64,000 nt of DNA from Gammaproteobacteria bacterium. GTDB lineage: Bacteria; Pseudomonadota; Gammaproteobacteria; HK1. Position numbers and translations under genes: made by a program. Position 1 is the first letter of the stretch. Each line of letters begins with the position of its first letter. Location of the stretch: contig JAACFO010000010.1 in NCBI GenBank assembly GCA_009937425.1, forward strand, positions 1-64,000. Reading direction: 5' to 3'. Of the stretch, positions 1 to 8,727 are shown piece by piece. A model generated the notes under the pieces. It searched no databases, was not told the origin of the DNA, and saw only the letters and a program-made list of their open reading frames with translations.

Positions 1-1
1 C

Positions 2-988
2 TGCGCGATACCGGTGCTGCCGGGGAGTGCTCGTTTCACGCCAGGGGACTGCGACGGGATCGGCGAGGCCGCGCAGGAAGTCGGCTTCCCTCTTCTAGTG
101 AAGGCTGCCGCCGGTGGTGGCGGTATCGGCATGCGGCGTGTCGATGGGCTGGATACTCTCGCGAAAGAGGTGGCGAACGCTCAGGGGCTTGCCGCGAGAG
201 CCTTCGCCGACGACACCGTGTACCTGGAACGCTACGTCGCAAGAGCCCGGCACGTGGAGGTCCAGGTATTCGGCTTCGGCGACGGGGCAGGCGTGCATCT
301 TTTCGAGCGTGATTGCTCGGTGCAACGCCGTTACCAGAAAGTCATCGAAGAGGCGCCGGCTCCCGATCTGCCGCGTGACGTCCGTCTCGCTATGCGTGAG
401 GCGGCGCTCGCACTGGTTCACCACCAACGCTACCGCGGCGCCGGGACGGTCGAGTTCATCTACGAACCGGATCGCCGGGAGTTTTTCTTCCTGGAGATGA
501 ACACCCGCATTCAAGTGGAACACGCCGTTACCGAGATCATCACCGGCATCGACCTGGTTCGCTGGCAGATCGAGCTTGCGGCGGGATCCCTGGCACCGGT
601 GCCCCAGGAAGCCGTAGTGACGAGCGGTGCGGGGGTCGAATGTCGAATCTACGCCGAGCGCCCGGAAAAGCACTTCCTGCCATCGCCGGGAGAGCTCAGC
701 CGCTTTCAGGTTCCCGAGGGTGAAGCGGACGTGCGGGTCGACAGCGGCGTTCGAGAAGGCGACCGCATCACGCCTTTCTACGATCCGATGCTCGCGAAAG
801 TAATCACCCGGGGTCGGGATCGCGCAGCCGCCATCGAGCGCATGCAGAGCGCCCTCGACGCGGTCGTGGTCGAGGGTGTGGCGACTAACATCGATTTCCT
901 CAGGTCGGTGCTGCGCGATCCGGTTTTTCGCGACGACCTGCCAACGACGTCCTACGTGGAGAACGGCTCTTACAAAGAGCTTGCATAA
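2..988 (+). CDS. biotin carboxylase subunit of an acyl-CoA (or pyruvate) carboxylase, 3' part only
   Basis: ATP-dependent carboxylation of biotin on a carrier protein, in the cytoplasm. The reading frame is open from base 2, so the true start lies outside the window; about 329 residues remain of a protein usually near 450-660. The ATP-grasp glycine loop (KAAAGGGGIGMR), the ERDCSVQRRYQKVIEEAP segment, the metal/bicarbonate site EMNTRIQVEH and the C-terminal biotin-carboxylase domain (ECRIYAER...FLPSPG) are all present in order. The protein stops soon after that domain, so it has no fused biotinyl or carboxyltransferase domain; those would be separate genes, presumably upstream. Which acyl-CoA is carboxylated cannot be told from this subunit. 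Confidence 0.93.
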   Translation, partial: CAIPVLPGSARFTPGDCDGIGEAAQEVGFPLLVKAAAGGGGIGMRRVDGLDTLAKEVANAQGLAARAFADDTVYLERYVARARHVEVQVFGFGDGAGVHLFERDCSVQRRYQKVIEEAPAPDLPRDVRLAMREAALALVHHQRYRGAGTVEFIYEPDRREFFFLEMNTRIQVEHAVTEIITGIDLVRWQIELAAGSLAPVPQEAVVTSGAGVECRIYAERPEKHFLPSPGELSRFQVPEGEADVRVDSGVREGDRITPFYDPMLAKVITRGRDRAAAIERMQSALDAVVVEGVATNIDFLRSVLRDPVFRDDLPTTSYVENGSYKELA

Positions 989-1395
989 TCAAAGCTCCTG
1001 CAAGAGCTCGAACCATTGTTTTGTCCAATGCGCTCGAGAAATTCCAACAGCGGTAGACGGTGCGTCCGCCGATGATGCCGATGACGGGCCGAGTGAAGCG
1101 CGGTAACACTTCACCCGGTCCGGCTCCGTCGGGAAGCGACCATCACCACAGTGGGGCTTCGGGCCGATACGCCTTCTATTATTCCGCGGGACCGTGTTGA
1201 CTTGAGTTGGTGTCGAATGTGACGTTTCTGACTCCTTCCATTATTGGGAAATGCCGGTTGCCGTAATCGTAAATCGGCAGAAACCGACCCAAAGCCGACG
1301 TCCGCAGATCATATCGAGAAGGTCCATCCTTCGCATATCTAGCGAATCACGTTTTCTGTTAGGCTGTTCTCACATCTCTAAATCGGGAGGTTAAT
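989..1395. other. 407-bp gap, no gene supported
   Basis: No supported gene. Around 1284-1304 the sequence CGACCCAAAGCCGACGTCCG nearly matches the tail of the hairpin repeat copy at 14303, suggesting a worn repeat remnant. A minus-strand ORF starting near 1109 begins MLPRFTRPVIGIIGG, faintly like the start of class I glutamine-amidotransferase peptidases, but the resemblance stops after a few residues. Confidence 0.5.
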
Positions 1396-1658
1396 ATGGA
1401 GTGGACTGGAGGGTCCCTTTGCGGAGCAGTATGGTTTCGGGCGGAGGGCGAGTCAGCGAGCGGGACAAGTCGATCATTGCTTGGGCCGGTGCACTCGATC
1501 AAGCTGAGGAGTTAAAACCGCGCCATCACATATTTGCCAAGGACGAATTGCCCTGGTTGCATCTGGAGGACGGTCTGCCGCGCTACGAATTGTTTCCCCA
1601 AGATGTACTTGAGTCACTCGGACTGGACGGCACGACGCGCGGCGAACATCTCAAGTAG
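1396..1658 (+). pseudogene. GFA-family (CENP-V/GFA) gene remnant, core deleted and frameshifted
   Basis: From ATG 1396, after the ribosome site GGGAGG, one frame reads MEWTGGSLCGAVWFRAEGE, the usual first strand of GFA proteins (TGGCLCGAVRY), with the first zinc cysteine already Ser. That frame stops soon after. The other frame, open to 1658, reads HHIFAKDELPWLHLEDGL followed by PRYE, the usual GFA C-terminus. The cysteine-rich middle (CHCxxCR and CxxCG) is missing. A normal domain is about 120-135 residues; only the two ends are left, in different frames. An internal deletion that also shifted the frame explains this best. An intact tandem GFA gene lies at 14389-15234. Confidence 0.75.
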
Positions 1659-1784
1659 GGTTAGGAACGTCTGAAATGAACGACCGCAGTTGGCCGAAAC
1701 TTCTCGTAAGCCCTCCCCAGAAGTACGGCAGCTAACGGCAGATCACTGCTACGATGTAACGATCAGTGTGAGGAGCGAGCGAAA

Positions 1785-2051
1785 ATGGACATCACCAACA
1801 AAACGAACCGACCGATCAGCGTTCCGCTACCCCGTGGCAAAAAGCTTTTCCTGGGGCCCGCCAAGACCGGTCAAGTCAATGCTAAGGCGGCCGAGCACCC
1901 ACCTTTAGTAAAGCTCGTGGAAGCGGGTGATCTCGAAATCGACGAGACTGGTCGCCAGCACAACAGCCCCTCCACTGGTGCGTCGTCGGCACGGATCGGG
2001 AATCAGGCAAGCGGGCCGACGGGCAACATCCGTCGCACCGGCGATCGGTAG
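1785..2051 (+). CDS. small hypothetical protein, 88 aa
   Basis: Start ATG follows GAGGAGCGAGCGAAA, a fair ribosome site. The first ~55 residues look like a compact folded domain: a beta-rich start with PISVPLPRGKKLFLGPAKTG and then an acidic KLVEAGDLEID. The last ~30 residues are low-complexity, Ser/Gly/Arg rich and probably disordered. Short proteins opening like this occur as conserved hypotheticals, but I cannot name a family with assurance. It has no signal peptide or membrane segment. Its neighbours (GFA remnant upstream, repeat and lipoprotein downstream) do not suggest a function. Confidence 0.55.
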   Translation: MDITNKTNRPISVPLPRGKKLFLGPAKTGQVNAKAAEHPPLVKLVEAGDLEIDETGRQHNSPSTGASSARIGNQASGPTGNIRRTGDR

Positions 2052-2513
2052 GCTGCTAGCCGAGCGCCTACTTCGCCATCTTGAGGTCGAGCACGGCGAT
2101 CCTTCTTGTTCTGTTCCGTTGGCGCCATCGCATATACCGGTGAAGCCGATCACTGAGTCTGGAGCGAAGCCATCCTTGGCAACAGGGTTCAGACTTCAGC
2201 TATCTGGGGAGCAGCGGTCGTAAATTTCAAGGTTTCCGTTTGCCCCCCAATGTCTGGATCTGACCGGTTCCCGCCGTTCAGGCGATGAAATTCATCCGTG
2301 GTCGCCCAACGGCGGCTTCCGACCCTGAACGGTCCTTCAGTGTATCGTCATCCAGCGTCCATTTCGCAGAGAAAGCGTCATTCAACTCTAGCTATCTACT
2401 GGTACTATCGGTCAAATATAGACTTAGACAAACAGAATCACTTTTCGGGACATCGAAAGTGTTCCTTCTACTCAGTCAGGTGGTGCGTAGCACCTATAGG
2501 TGTTTTTAGGAGA
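2052..2513. other. 462-bp gap holding a hairpin-repeat copy
   Basis: Apart from the repeat copy at 2262-2415 this gap carries only the leader of the lipoprotein gene at 2514. The stretch 2380-2513 is noticeably AT-rich and probably contains that gene's promoter. Overlapping ORFs here have poor starts and read through the repeat, so I do not call them. Confidence 0.5.
2262..2415 (+). repeat. dispersed hairpin repeat, copy 1
   Basis: The best-preserved hairpin of the family. CCGCCGTT (from 2270) pairs with AACGGCGG, and inside it GGCGA pairs with TCGCC, around TGAAATTCATCCGTGG. The core then runs to CGACCCTGAACG. About 60 bases later comes a second conserved block, TCATTCAACTCTAGCTATCT then GGTACTATCGGTCA, also present in copy 4 at 8413-8450. 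Confidence 0.75.
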
Positions 2514-3416
2514 ATGATTCGATTAGCGCTACTTTTTGTAGTTCCTCTTTTCTTGTGTAGTTGCGGTGGAAGTTCCTACAAGGCTGTGTCGGTGGATTCA
2601 GAAACCGGCTATTTTCCGACTAGCGACGCATTGAAATCAGAAAATCTCATAGTTAGCAAACAATTGCAGTTAGAAAGATATAAGCAACTACTATACGTTA
2701 TGGTCGTCGACGGAGGGCGTACAGTCCTGCCCCCCCCAAACTACTATCAACCTCGGCCATCCCTGCCTCCCCCAAACTATCAACCTCGACCATACGGACC
2801 TCCTAGCCGGGAACAATGGGCGGCGCATTGGCGTTTGGAGAAGCAGCACGGCTTTTACGGCATAGCGGATACCGTAGCGCACAAGCGAGGAATCGACGCG
2901 TTTTTCCAAAAATCTCTCCAAGAGATCGACTTCTTTGATCAGGTGATAATTGTCCGACAGTATGAATTCGAGAAAATCATCATCGCGGGAGAGGAAAAGA
3001 AAAAAGCACTACTCTCACTTCCAATTTCATTGGAACTTGGTGCGTTAAAAAAACGCCACCAGGAAAGTGCAGTTGGCGATGAGGAATACATGCGGAAACA
3101 ACGAAAGTTTGTGAACGAATACGCAAGAACGCGTGTGATTTTTGACACGGTGCCAGTAGTTTCCGACCTAACACGTCTTCATTACGTACAAGAACACTAC
3201 GGCGACCATCTGCTGGTGGGCGTTGTGGTAAAACGCCACTACGCTTCATCTCGCTATGAAGTGGATCTGAAGATTCTTGATCCTGCAACTGGTGATACTG
3301 TCTTGCACGCACACAATGAAAAATATGTGTGGAATCATGTGGATGAGCCCCTGTTCTACCCACTGTTTAACGCGCTTATCGACTGGATTGAAAAAAACTT
3401 AGGTGGATCTAACTAA
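2514..3416 (+). CDS. lipoprotein with proline-rich repeat, unknown function, 300 aa
   Basis: ATG 2514 is chosen because TTTTTAGGAGA precedes it and it gives a lipoprotein signal: MIRLALLFVVPLFLCSC, lipobox LCSC with Cys17 as the lipidated residue. The open frame runs further upstream but through repeat sequence. After the signal is a ~50-residue segment, then a Pro/Tyr repeat (about residues 73-98: PPPNYYQPRP, PPPNYQPRP, PYGPP), then a charged, helical region and a final ~80-residue part with VGVVVKRHY and a DPATGDTVLHA motif. The last part resembles envelope lipoproteins that bind partners after a flexible linker, but no family is recognised. The gene is visibly richer in A and T than the rest of the window, suggesting recent transfer. 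Confidence 0.8.
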   Translation: MIRLALLFVVPLFLCSCGGSSYKAVSVDSETGYFPTSDALKSENLIVSKQLQLERYKQLLYVMVVDGGRTVLPPPNYYQPRPSLPPPNYQPRPYGPPSREQWAAHWRLEKQHGFYGIADTVAHKRGIDAFFQKSLQEIDFFDQVIIVRQYEFEKIIIAGEEKKKALLSLPISLELGALKKRHQESAVGDEEYMRKQRKFVNEYARTRVIFDTVPVVSDLTRLHYVQEHYGDHLLVGVVVKRHYASSRYEVDLKILDPATGDTVLHAHNEKYVWNHVDEPLFYPLFNALIDWIEKNLGGSN

Positions 3417-3611
3417 TCTTTTTCGGAGCAAATCCGAACGAGATAGACCTGAAAACGCGGTGGCAGTTCGAAGTTTTCGAAGCGAGCTTCGCTTATGGAA
3501 GAAGCGAAACTAGATTACGCCCTAGCGGACACTGGGGACCTACATCCAGACGATTCGGGAGATCTAAAGAAGCTCTACTATGTGCCAGCGTTCGCCAATC
3601 GCGAACGGCCT

Positions 3612-3750
3612 CTGGATGACCGCTTTCAGTACTATAAGCAGCCGTTCGGCGACGGTGGGGGAATGACCGGAGATGGCCGGTTCACGCCGCTCAAGTGATG
3701 AAATTCACCCGTGGCCGCCCAACGGCGACTTGCGACCCTGAGCAGACGTT
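3612..3750 (+). repeat. dispersed hairpin repeat, copy 2 (with upstream module)
   Basis: Starts with the module GGATGACCGCTTTCAG...GCCGTTCGGCGACGGTGG that recurs at 12600, then GTGATGAAATTCACCCGTGG and CCGCCCAACGGCGACTTGCG. Outer arms CGCCGCT/AACGGCG pair imperfectly; GTGATGAAATTCAC forms a small inner hairpin. It sits between the lipoprotein and hydrolase genes. Confidence 0.7.
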
Positions 3751-3791
3751 CGCATAAAGCTACAATAGTGCTCGTGCCGAGCAGAAATACA

Positions 3792-4628
3792 ATGAGGGGA
3801 ATACACGAGGTGACGACATGGGCGCTCAGCCAGGACTACAAATTCTCGGAAGGCCTCGTCCGTTACGATATCATCGGTGACGGCCCACCGCTCGTATTGA
3901 TACACGGAACACCCTGGTCATCGTTTACCTGGCACAAGCTGGCGCCGGTTCTCGCGCAACGATTTAGCGTTCACTACTATGATCTGATTGGCTACGGTCA
4001 GTCCGAAAAACGCGACGGCCAAAACGTATCATTGGGAATCCAGAATCAGCTTCTTACGGAGTTACTTGACTACTGGGGCCTGCACAAACCGCTGGTTGTC
4101 GCCCATGATTTTGGCGGAGCAACTGCACTTAGAACACACTTGCTTGATAAACGCGACTTCGAGAAATTGGTATTGATCAATGTTGTCGCGATGGCACCCT
4201 GGGGCTCGCCTTTTTTCGCTCATGTGCAACAACATGAGAGTGTTTTCAGTGGCGTTCCTGCTTATATTCACAAGGCAATTGTGGAGGCATACATCCAAGG
4301 GGCATTGTACAACGAGTTGCAACCCGAAGAGTTTATATTTCTAGTTCAACCATGGCTTAGCGACGTTGGTCAACCTGCGTTTTACCGACAGATAGCGCAG
4401 GCCAGTCAACAATACACAGATGACATAGAACCGAGCTATGCGAGCATTAGGTGCCCCGTTCTTATTTTGTGGGGGGACAAAGATGAATGGATACCGATAG
4501 CCACCGGTAGACGCCTACACGAGGCTATTCCTCACTCCCAATTCCATGACGTACCCAACGCGGGTCATTTGTCCCAAATGGAAGCGCCCGAATTCATCGA
4601 GTCTCGAATACTGGAATTTCTATCTTGA
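3792..4628 (+). CDS. alpha/beta hydrolase of the Asp-nucleophile (haloalkane dehalogenase/epoxide hydrolase) type
   Basis: Cytoplasmic hydrolase, 278 aa from ATG 3792; GTG 3810, with GAGGGG before it, is an equally likely start. The oxyanion segment is HGTPWSS (residue 39 on). The nucleophile elbow reads VVAHDFGGA, with Asp106 in the nucleophile position rather than Ser, as in haloalkane and fluoroacetate dehalogenases and epoxide hydrolases. The acid lies in ILWGDKDEW and the base in NAGHLSQME. Between them is a helical cap of about 90 residues. Asp-type enzymes cleave carbon-halogen or epoxide bonds, but the substrate cannot be read from sequence. The gene is flanked by hairpin repeats and, like the lipoprotein before it, is AT-richer than the window average. 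Confidence 0.82.
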   Translation: MRGIHEVTTWALSQDYKFSEGLVRYDIIGDGPPLVLIHGTPWSSFTWHKLAPVLAQRFSVHYYDLIGYGQSEKRDGQNVSLGIQNQLLTELLDYWGLHKPLVVAHDFGGATALRTHLLDKRDFEKLVLINVVAMAPWGSPFFAHVQQHESVFSGVPAYIHKAIVEAYIQGALYNELQPEEFIFLVQPWLSDVGQPAFYRQIAQASQQYTDDIEPSYASIRCPVLILWGDKDEWIPIATGRRLHEAIPHSQFHDVPNAGHLSQMEAPEFIESRILEFLS

Positions 4629-4668
4629 CTATTTGAAGCTCAGAACTAGCGACAGGCAACCGATAGTC

Positions 4669-4750
4669 TGAATGGCCGGAAATCGCAGCCGTCTCCCGCC
4701 ATTGAGGCGATGAAATCCGTCCGTGGCCGCCCAACGGTGGCTTGCGACCC
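4669..4750 (+). repeat. dispersed hairpin repeat, copy 3
   Basis: AATGGCCGG then CCCGCCATTGAGGCGATGAA, ATCCGTCCGTGGCCGCCCAA and CGGTGGCTTGCGACCC. Arms CCGCCATT/AACGGTGG pair at 7 of 8 positions counting one G-T, and the inner GGCG/CGCC pair is kept. Lies between the hydrolase and the cyclase-ATPase gene. Confidence 0.7.
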
Positions 4751-4861
4751 GATCCCGCGATTCGGGCCAGGCTTAGTGCAACGTCTGCAGTAGGGCAAAT
4801 AGCCGACAAAGGTCCGAGTCTATAGGTAGACTGAGCACCGTGGAATATCGGGGCCTCACCG

Positions 4862-7800
4862 ATGTCTGAAGACGTCAACAAGTGGTTGGAAGCGCTTGGT
4901 CTTGGCAAATACGCAGCCACGTTTGCTGAGCATGATGTTGATTTCCGCGCTCTGCCTGCACTCTCCGAGCAGGATCTGAAGGAGTTGGGGGTATCGTTAG
5001 GCCATCGGAGGATACTGCAGCAGGCCATCGCCACGCTCCCTGAGAGTGATGAGGCGTTATCCGAATCTCAATCGTCCTCGGATGTCTCTCTTGCTGACAC
5101 TGCGAGCCTCGCAGCTTGGGAGCGACACCCCGGCGAGAGAAGGCCAGTGACGATGCTGTTTGCCGACATCACGGGCTCGACTGCGCTCACCGAGAAGCTC
5201 GATGTGGAGGAAACCCACGACCTGCTCTACGGCGCAACGCAGAAGATGTGCCAGGCGCTGGAAAACAATAGAGGAACGGTGTGCCGCTTCATGGGCGATG
5301 GGGTCATGGGTATGTTCGGTGCACCAGTTGCAAGTGAGTACCACGCTGTGGATGGCTGTGAAGCGGCGCTCGAGATGCAGCGGGCTATCCGCGATTACGG
5401 CAGCGAAGTCAAAGCGAGTTACGGAAGCGAGTTACAAATTCGCGTGGGGCTTCATTCCGGTGAGGTAGTCGTTCTGACAGTGGGCGAGGGCGAGGACGTT
5501 GAGTACGACGCCTCGGGCCCGACGGTGCCGATTGCAGCGCGAATGGAGCAGATCGCAAACCCCGGCGAGGTGTATTTGACCGCCGCCACCCAAGCGCTCG
5601 CCGCATCCAGAATCGATACCGAGACCCTCGAACCCGTATCGGTCAAGGGTGTGTCGGAGCCCGTCACGATCTTTGCGCTGCGCGGAGTGCGTTCAGCAGA
5701 GGAGGCGGTGACTAATGCCGCTCGTACAACTTTTGTCGGCAGGCGCGCTGAGCTCAATCAGTTTATGGGTATGCTCGATACGTGCATTGAAGAAGGGCAC
5801 GGTCAGACGGTTTACGTACGCGGTGATCCGGGAATCGGCAAGACCCGGCTGGTCGAGGAGTTCGCGAGGGCTGCCGCCGAAAAAGGCGCGTCGATTCAAC
5901 GTGGTCTCGTGCTGCCCTTTGGGGTGGGTAAGGGTCAGGATGCCATCCGCTCGCTTGTGAGGAGCCTGCTTGGCATATCGGCCGGCAGCGCCAAGGCGGC
6001 GCGACAACGGGCGGTGGAAACAGCGCTCACTCATGGTTGGGTTGGCGCCGACCAGGTGGTGTTTATCAACGACCTGCTGGATCTCCCGCAACCGACAGAG
6101 CTCCGAGCTCTCTACGACGCGATGGACAACGCCACTCGGAACGAAGGGAAGCAGGCGGTCGTATCGACCCTGGTCACTACAGAGAGCAACACCCAGCCCA
6201 TCCTCACTACCGTCGAAGACGTTCACTGGGCTGATACCATCACGCTGGCACATCTGGCCGCTCTTACAAAGACGGTGGCCGAATGTTCGGCACTGCTCGT
6301 GATGACCTCGCGTGTTAAAGGCGACCAGCTCGACCAGAGCTGGCGCACTACCATCGACGGCAGCCCTTTTTTTACGATAGATCTGGGGCCACTGAGAAAA
6401 CAAGACTCTATCGCGCTCATCTCCGAGTTTATCGATTCCGCTGACCCGTTGGGCGAGAGATGCCTTGAGCGTGCCGCTGGTAATCCGTTTTTTCTGGAAC
6501 AGTTGCTCCGCGCCGCACAAGAAGGCTCGTCCGAGAGCTTGCCCGACTCCATCCAGACTCTCGTGCTCGCCCGGATGGACCAGCTAGATTCTGAGAACAA
6601 GCAGGCGCTGCGCGCCGCCGCGGTGATCGGTCAGCACTTCGAGCTCGACGCACTGCGTCATCTGCTGGACGATACTGCCTATGATTGCCGGGGCTTGGTC
6701 GAACACCATTTGGTACGACCGGAAGGGCTCGGTTATCTATTTGCCCACGCTTTAATCCAGGAAGGCGTTTATGCCTCGCTCCTGAAGGGTCAACGTCGCG
6801 ACCTGCACCGCCGAGCGGCAAGATTCTTTGGCGAACGTGACCCGGTGCTGCATGCGGAGCATTTGGACCGCGCCGGCGACGCGGAGGCACCGTGCGCCTA
6901 TCTTGCCGCCGCCCGCCATCAAGCCGGCCAAAATCGCTATGAACGGGCTCTGCAGCTAACGAATCGCGCGCTCGAGATTGTTCCGGATACGGAAAGCTTT
7001 GCGCTCAGATGTCTCGAGGGCGAGCTCCTGCGCAACCTCGGCTCGGTTCCTGAATCAATCAGTGCCTACGGACGTGCGAGCGAGGTGGCGGTCGCGGAGG
7101 TCGACCGCTGTCGCGCGTGGATCGGTGTGGCAGAGGGCCTACGGATTACCGAGGAGCACGATGCGCTACTGGAGCTGCTTAAGGATGCCGGAGTCCTCGC
7201 CGAGGCGCATGCCCTTTCGCCGGAGATGGCTCGAATATGCCAGCTGCGAGGCAACGTCCACTTCATGCGAGGCGAGATCGCCGCATGTCTCCGGGCAAAC
7301 GCGACTTCTCTGGAGCACGCGCGTGATGCCGGCTCTGCCGAGGTCGAAGCGCAAGCGTTGGGGGCTCTTGGGGAAGCGGAATTTGCCCGTGGCCGCATTA
7401 TTTCGGCATACGGCTACTATCACCGATGCATCGAGCTGAGCAGGGAACACGGGCTTGGTCGGATTATCGCCGCCAACCTGCCAATGCGGGGACATACGCT
7501 TCTCTACCGCAACGATCTCGAGGCAGCGCTCAACGATTGTCGTTCCGCCGCCGAGCTGGCTGCGAAGATTCGCCAACCGCGGGCCGAGATGGTCGCTTTG
7601 GTTGTCGGGTCGTATGTAGCGGATATGGGCGACCCGACTGTGGGGAAGGAATGGATCACGTCGTGCCTCAGAATTGCGCGCCGCCTTGGTGCTCGAATCT
7701 TCGAGGCAATAAGTCTCGAGCACCTGGGAAGATTCGCTGTCCAGGAGGGTGCGCACATAGAAGCGGAGAGGCTGACGCAAGAGGCTGTGACGATCGTTCG

Positions 7801-8218
7801 TGAATCCGAATCTGGCATGCAGTTCACCGGGTCGAAGGTGCTCGGTGCGCTAGCGCTGGTCACGGGTAACCCCGACGAGCGTCGCTCGACATTGAAGGAG
7901 GGCGAAGAGCTGCTTCGCAGCAGTGCGTTTGGCCGCAACTTCCTTTGGTTTTACCGTGACGCGATGGAGGTGTGCCTACAGATGGCGGAATGGGACGAAG
8001 TGAATCGGTACGCCCAAGCGCTGGAGGAGTACACGAGTGCCGAGCCCCTACCCTGGAGCGACTTCTTCATTGCCCGCGGTCGTGCGCTCTCTGCCTTTGG
8101 CCGAGGCAAGCGCGACGATGCCACGACAAAGGAACTCAAGCGTCTGCGTGATGAGGCGGAGCGATTGGGGTTTAACGTCGCCATACCTGCACTGGACGAA
8201 GCCCTCGTGTCGGTTTGA
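4862..8218 (+). CDS. SAM domain - class III nucleotide cyclase - ATPase - TPR signalling protein
   Basis: A 1118-residue cytoplasmic multidomain protein. Residues ~1-60 form a sterile alpha motif (KWLEALGLGKYAATF...DLKELGVSLGHRR), a protein-binding module. Residues ~93-275 are a class III adenylate/guanylate cyclase domain with metal aspartates in LFADITGSTAL (Asp102) and RFMGDGVMGMF (Asp146), plus the GLHSGEVVV and ASGPTVPIAARM segments. A P-loop GDPGIGKTR lies near residue 321 and starts an AAA/STAND-like ATPase ending near residue 600, with a Walker B-like VEDVHWAD. The rest is helical repeats of TPR type. The domain order suggests a scaffolded switch in which ATPase/TPR input controls the cyclase. 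The start codon has only a weak ribosome site (GGGGCC). No DNA-binding domain is seen. Confidence 0.88.
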   Translation: MSEDVNKWLEALGLGKYAATFAEHDVDFRALPALSEQDLKELGVSLGHRRILQQAIATLPESDEALSESQSSSDVSLADTASLAAWERHPGERRPVTMLFADITGSTALTEKLDVEETHDLLYGATQKMCQALENNRGTVCRFMGDGVMGMFGAPVASEYHAVDGCEAALEMQRAIRDYGSEVKASYGSELQIRVGLHSGEVVVLTVGEGEDVEYDASGPTVPIAARMEQIANPGEVYLTAATQALAASRIDTETLEPVSVKGVSEPVTIFALRGVRSAEEAVTNAARTTFVGRRAELNQFMGMLDTCIEEGHGQTVYVRGDPGIGKTRLVEEFARAAAEKGASIQRGLVLPFGVGKGQDAIRSLVRSLLGISAGSAKAARQRAVETALTHGWVGADQVVFINDLLDLPQPTELRALYDAMDNATRNEGKQAVVSTLVTTESNTQPILTTVEDVHWADTITLAHLAALTKTVAECSALLVMTSRVKGDQLDQSWRTTIDGSPFFTIDLGPLRKQDSIALISEFIDSADPLGERCLERAAGNPFFLEQLLRAAQEGSSESLPDSIQTLVLARMDQLDSENKQALRAAAVIGQHFELDALRHLLDDTAYDCRGLVEHHLVRPEGLGYLFAHALIQEGVYASLLKGQRRDLHRRAARFFGERDPVLHAEHLDRAGDAEAPCAYLAAARHQAGQNRYERALQLTNRALEIVPDTESFALRCLEGELLRNLGSVPESISAYGRASEVAVAEVDRCRAWIGVAEGLRITEEHDALLELLKDAGVLAEAHALSPEMARICQLRGNVHFMRGEIAACLRANATSLEHARDAGSAEVEAQALGALGEAEFARGRIISAYGYYHRCIELSREHGLGRIIAANLPMRGHTLLYRNDLEAALNDCRSAAELAAKIRQPRAEMVALVVGSYVADMGDPTVGKEWITSCLRIARRLGARIFEAISLEHLGRFAVQEGAHIEAERLTQEAVTIVRESESGMQFTGSKVLGALALVTGNPDERRSTLKEGEELLRSSAFGRNFLWFYRDAMEVCLQMAEWDEVNRYAQALEEYTSAEPLPWSDFFIARGRALSAFGRGKRDDATTKELKRLRDEAERLGFNVAIPALDEALVSV

Positions 8219-8727
8219 GTTCTGTTCGTCGGTTTCCTGTCTGGGACCAGACATTAGACGGTTGGTTTTCCCCGTGCCACGACTGGCCGTTCATGGCCGT
8301 TTCTCACCGTTCAGGTGATGAAATTCACCCGCGGCTGTCCAATGGCGATTTGCGACCCGTTTTAGCCGTTGGCCCCTAAGAGGCGAATGTCTCCTATGCC
8401 AGCAGATGCGGTCATTTAGCTCCAGCCATCTGACGGGTACTATCGGCCAGATCCGGCCGTCGGAGTAGTCCCAAGACTGTGGTTTCGAACGACCGTTGTT
8501 GAGTGTGAAGCGGAGGGACCTACCCTCATCCCTCGTACAGCATCGCACCTCCTTACTCAGTTGACGCGTTCGTGGCACACGACCCAGCGCGGACATTGAG
8601 GGTGATGCTGGACGTTGGCGAGAGCAAGCGCCAACCCTGCACGAATTGGTTCGTTTCGCCACGGTGTGGTAACGTTCTCTTCCGAAAAAAATCTTCCTAA
8701 ATAATGCCGGTTGGCGAGGAGAGGCCC
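8219..8727. other. 509-bp gap holding a hairpin-repeat copy
   Basis: Contains repeat copy 4 (8283-8450) and the leader of the histidine kinase gene. TGTCTGG/CCAGACA near 8238-8253 could form a short stem just after the cyclase stop codon, but no T-run follows directly. No coding sequence is supported. Confidence 0.45.
8283..8450 (+). repeat. dispersed hairpin repeat, copy 4
   Basis: CTGGCCGTTCATGGCCGTTT, then CACCGTTCAGGTGATGAAAT, then TCACCC...CCAATGGCGATTTGCGACCC. The downstream block TCATTTAGCTCCAGCCATCT...GGGTACTATCGGCCA matches the one in copy 1. Arms pair with one mismatch and one G-T. Confidence 0.7.

Noticed and set aside
3495-3698. 67-codon ORF before the hydrolase
   Set aside because: Its last third is repeat sequence also found at 12600 in non-coding DNA, and there is no family match or good ribosome site.
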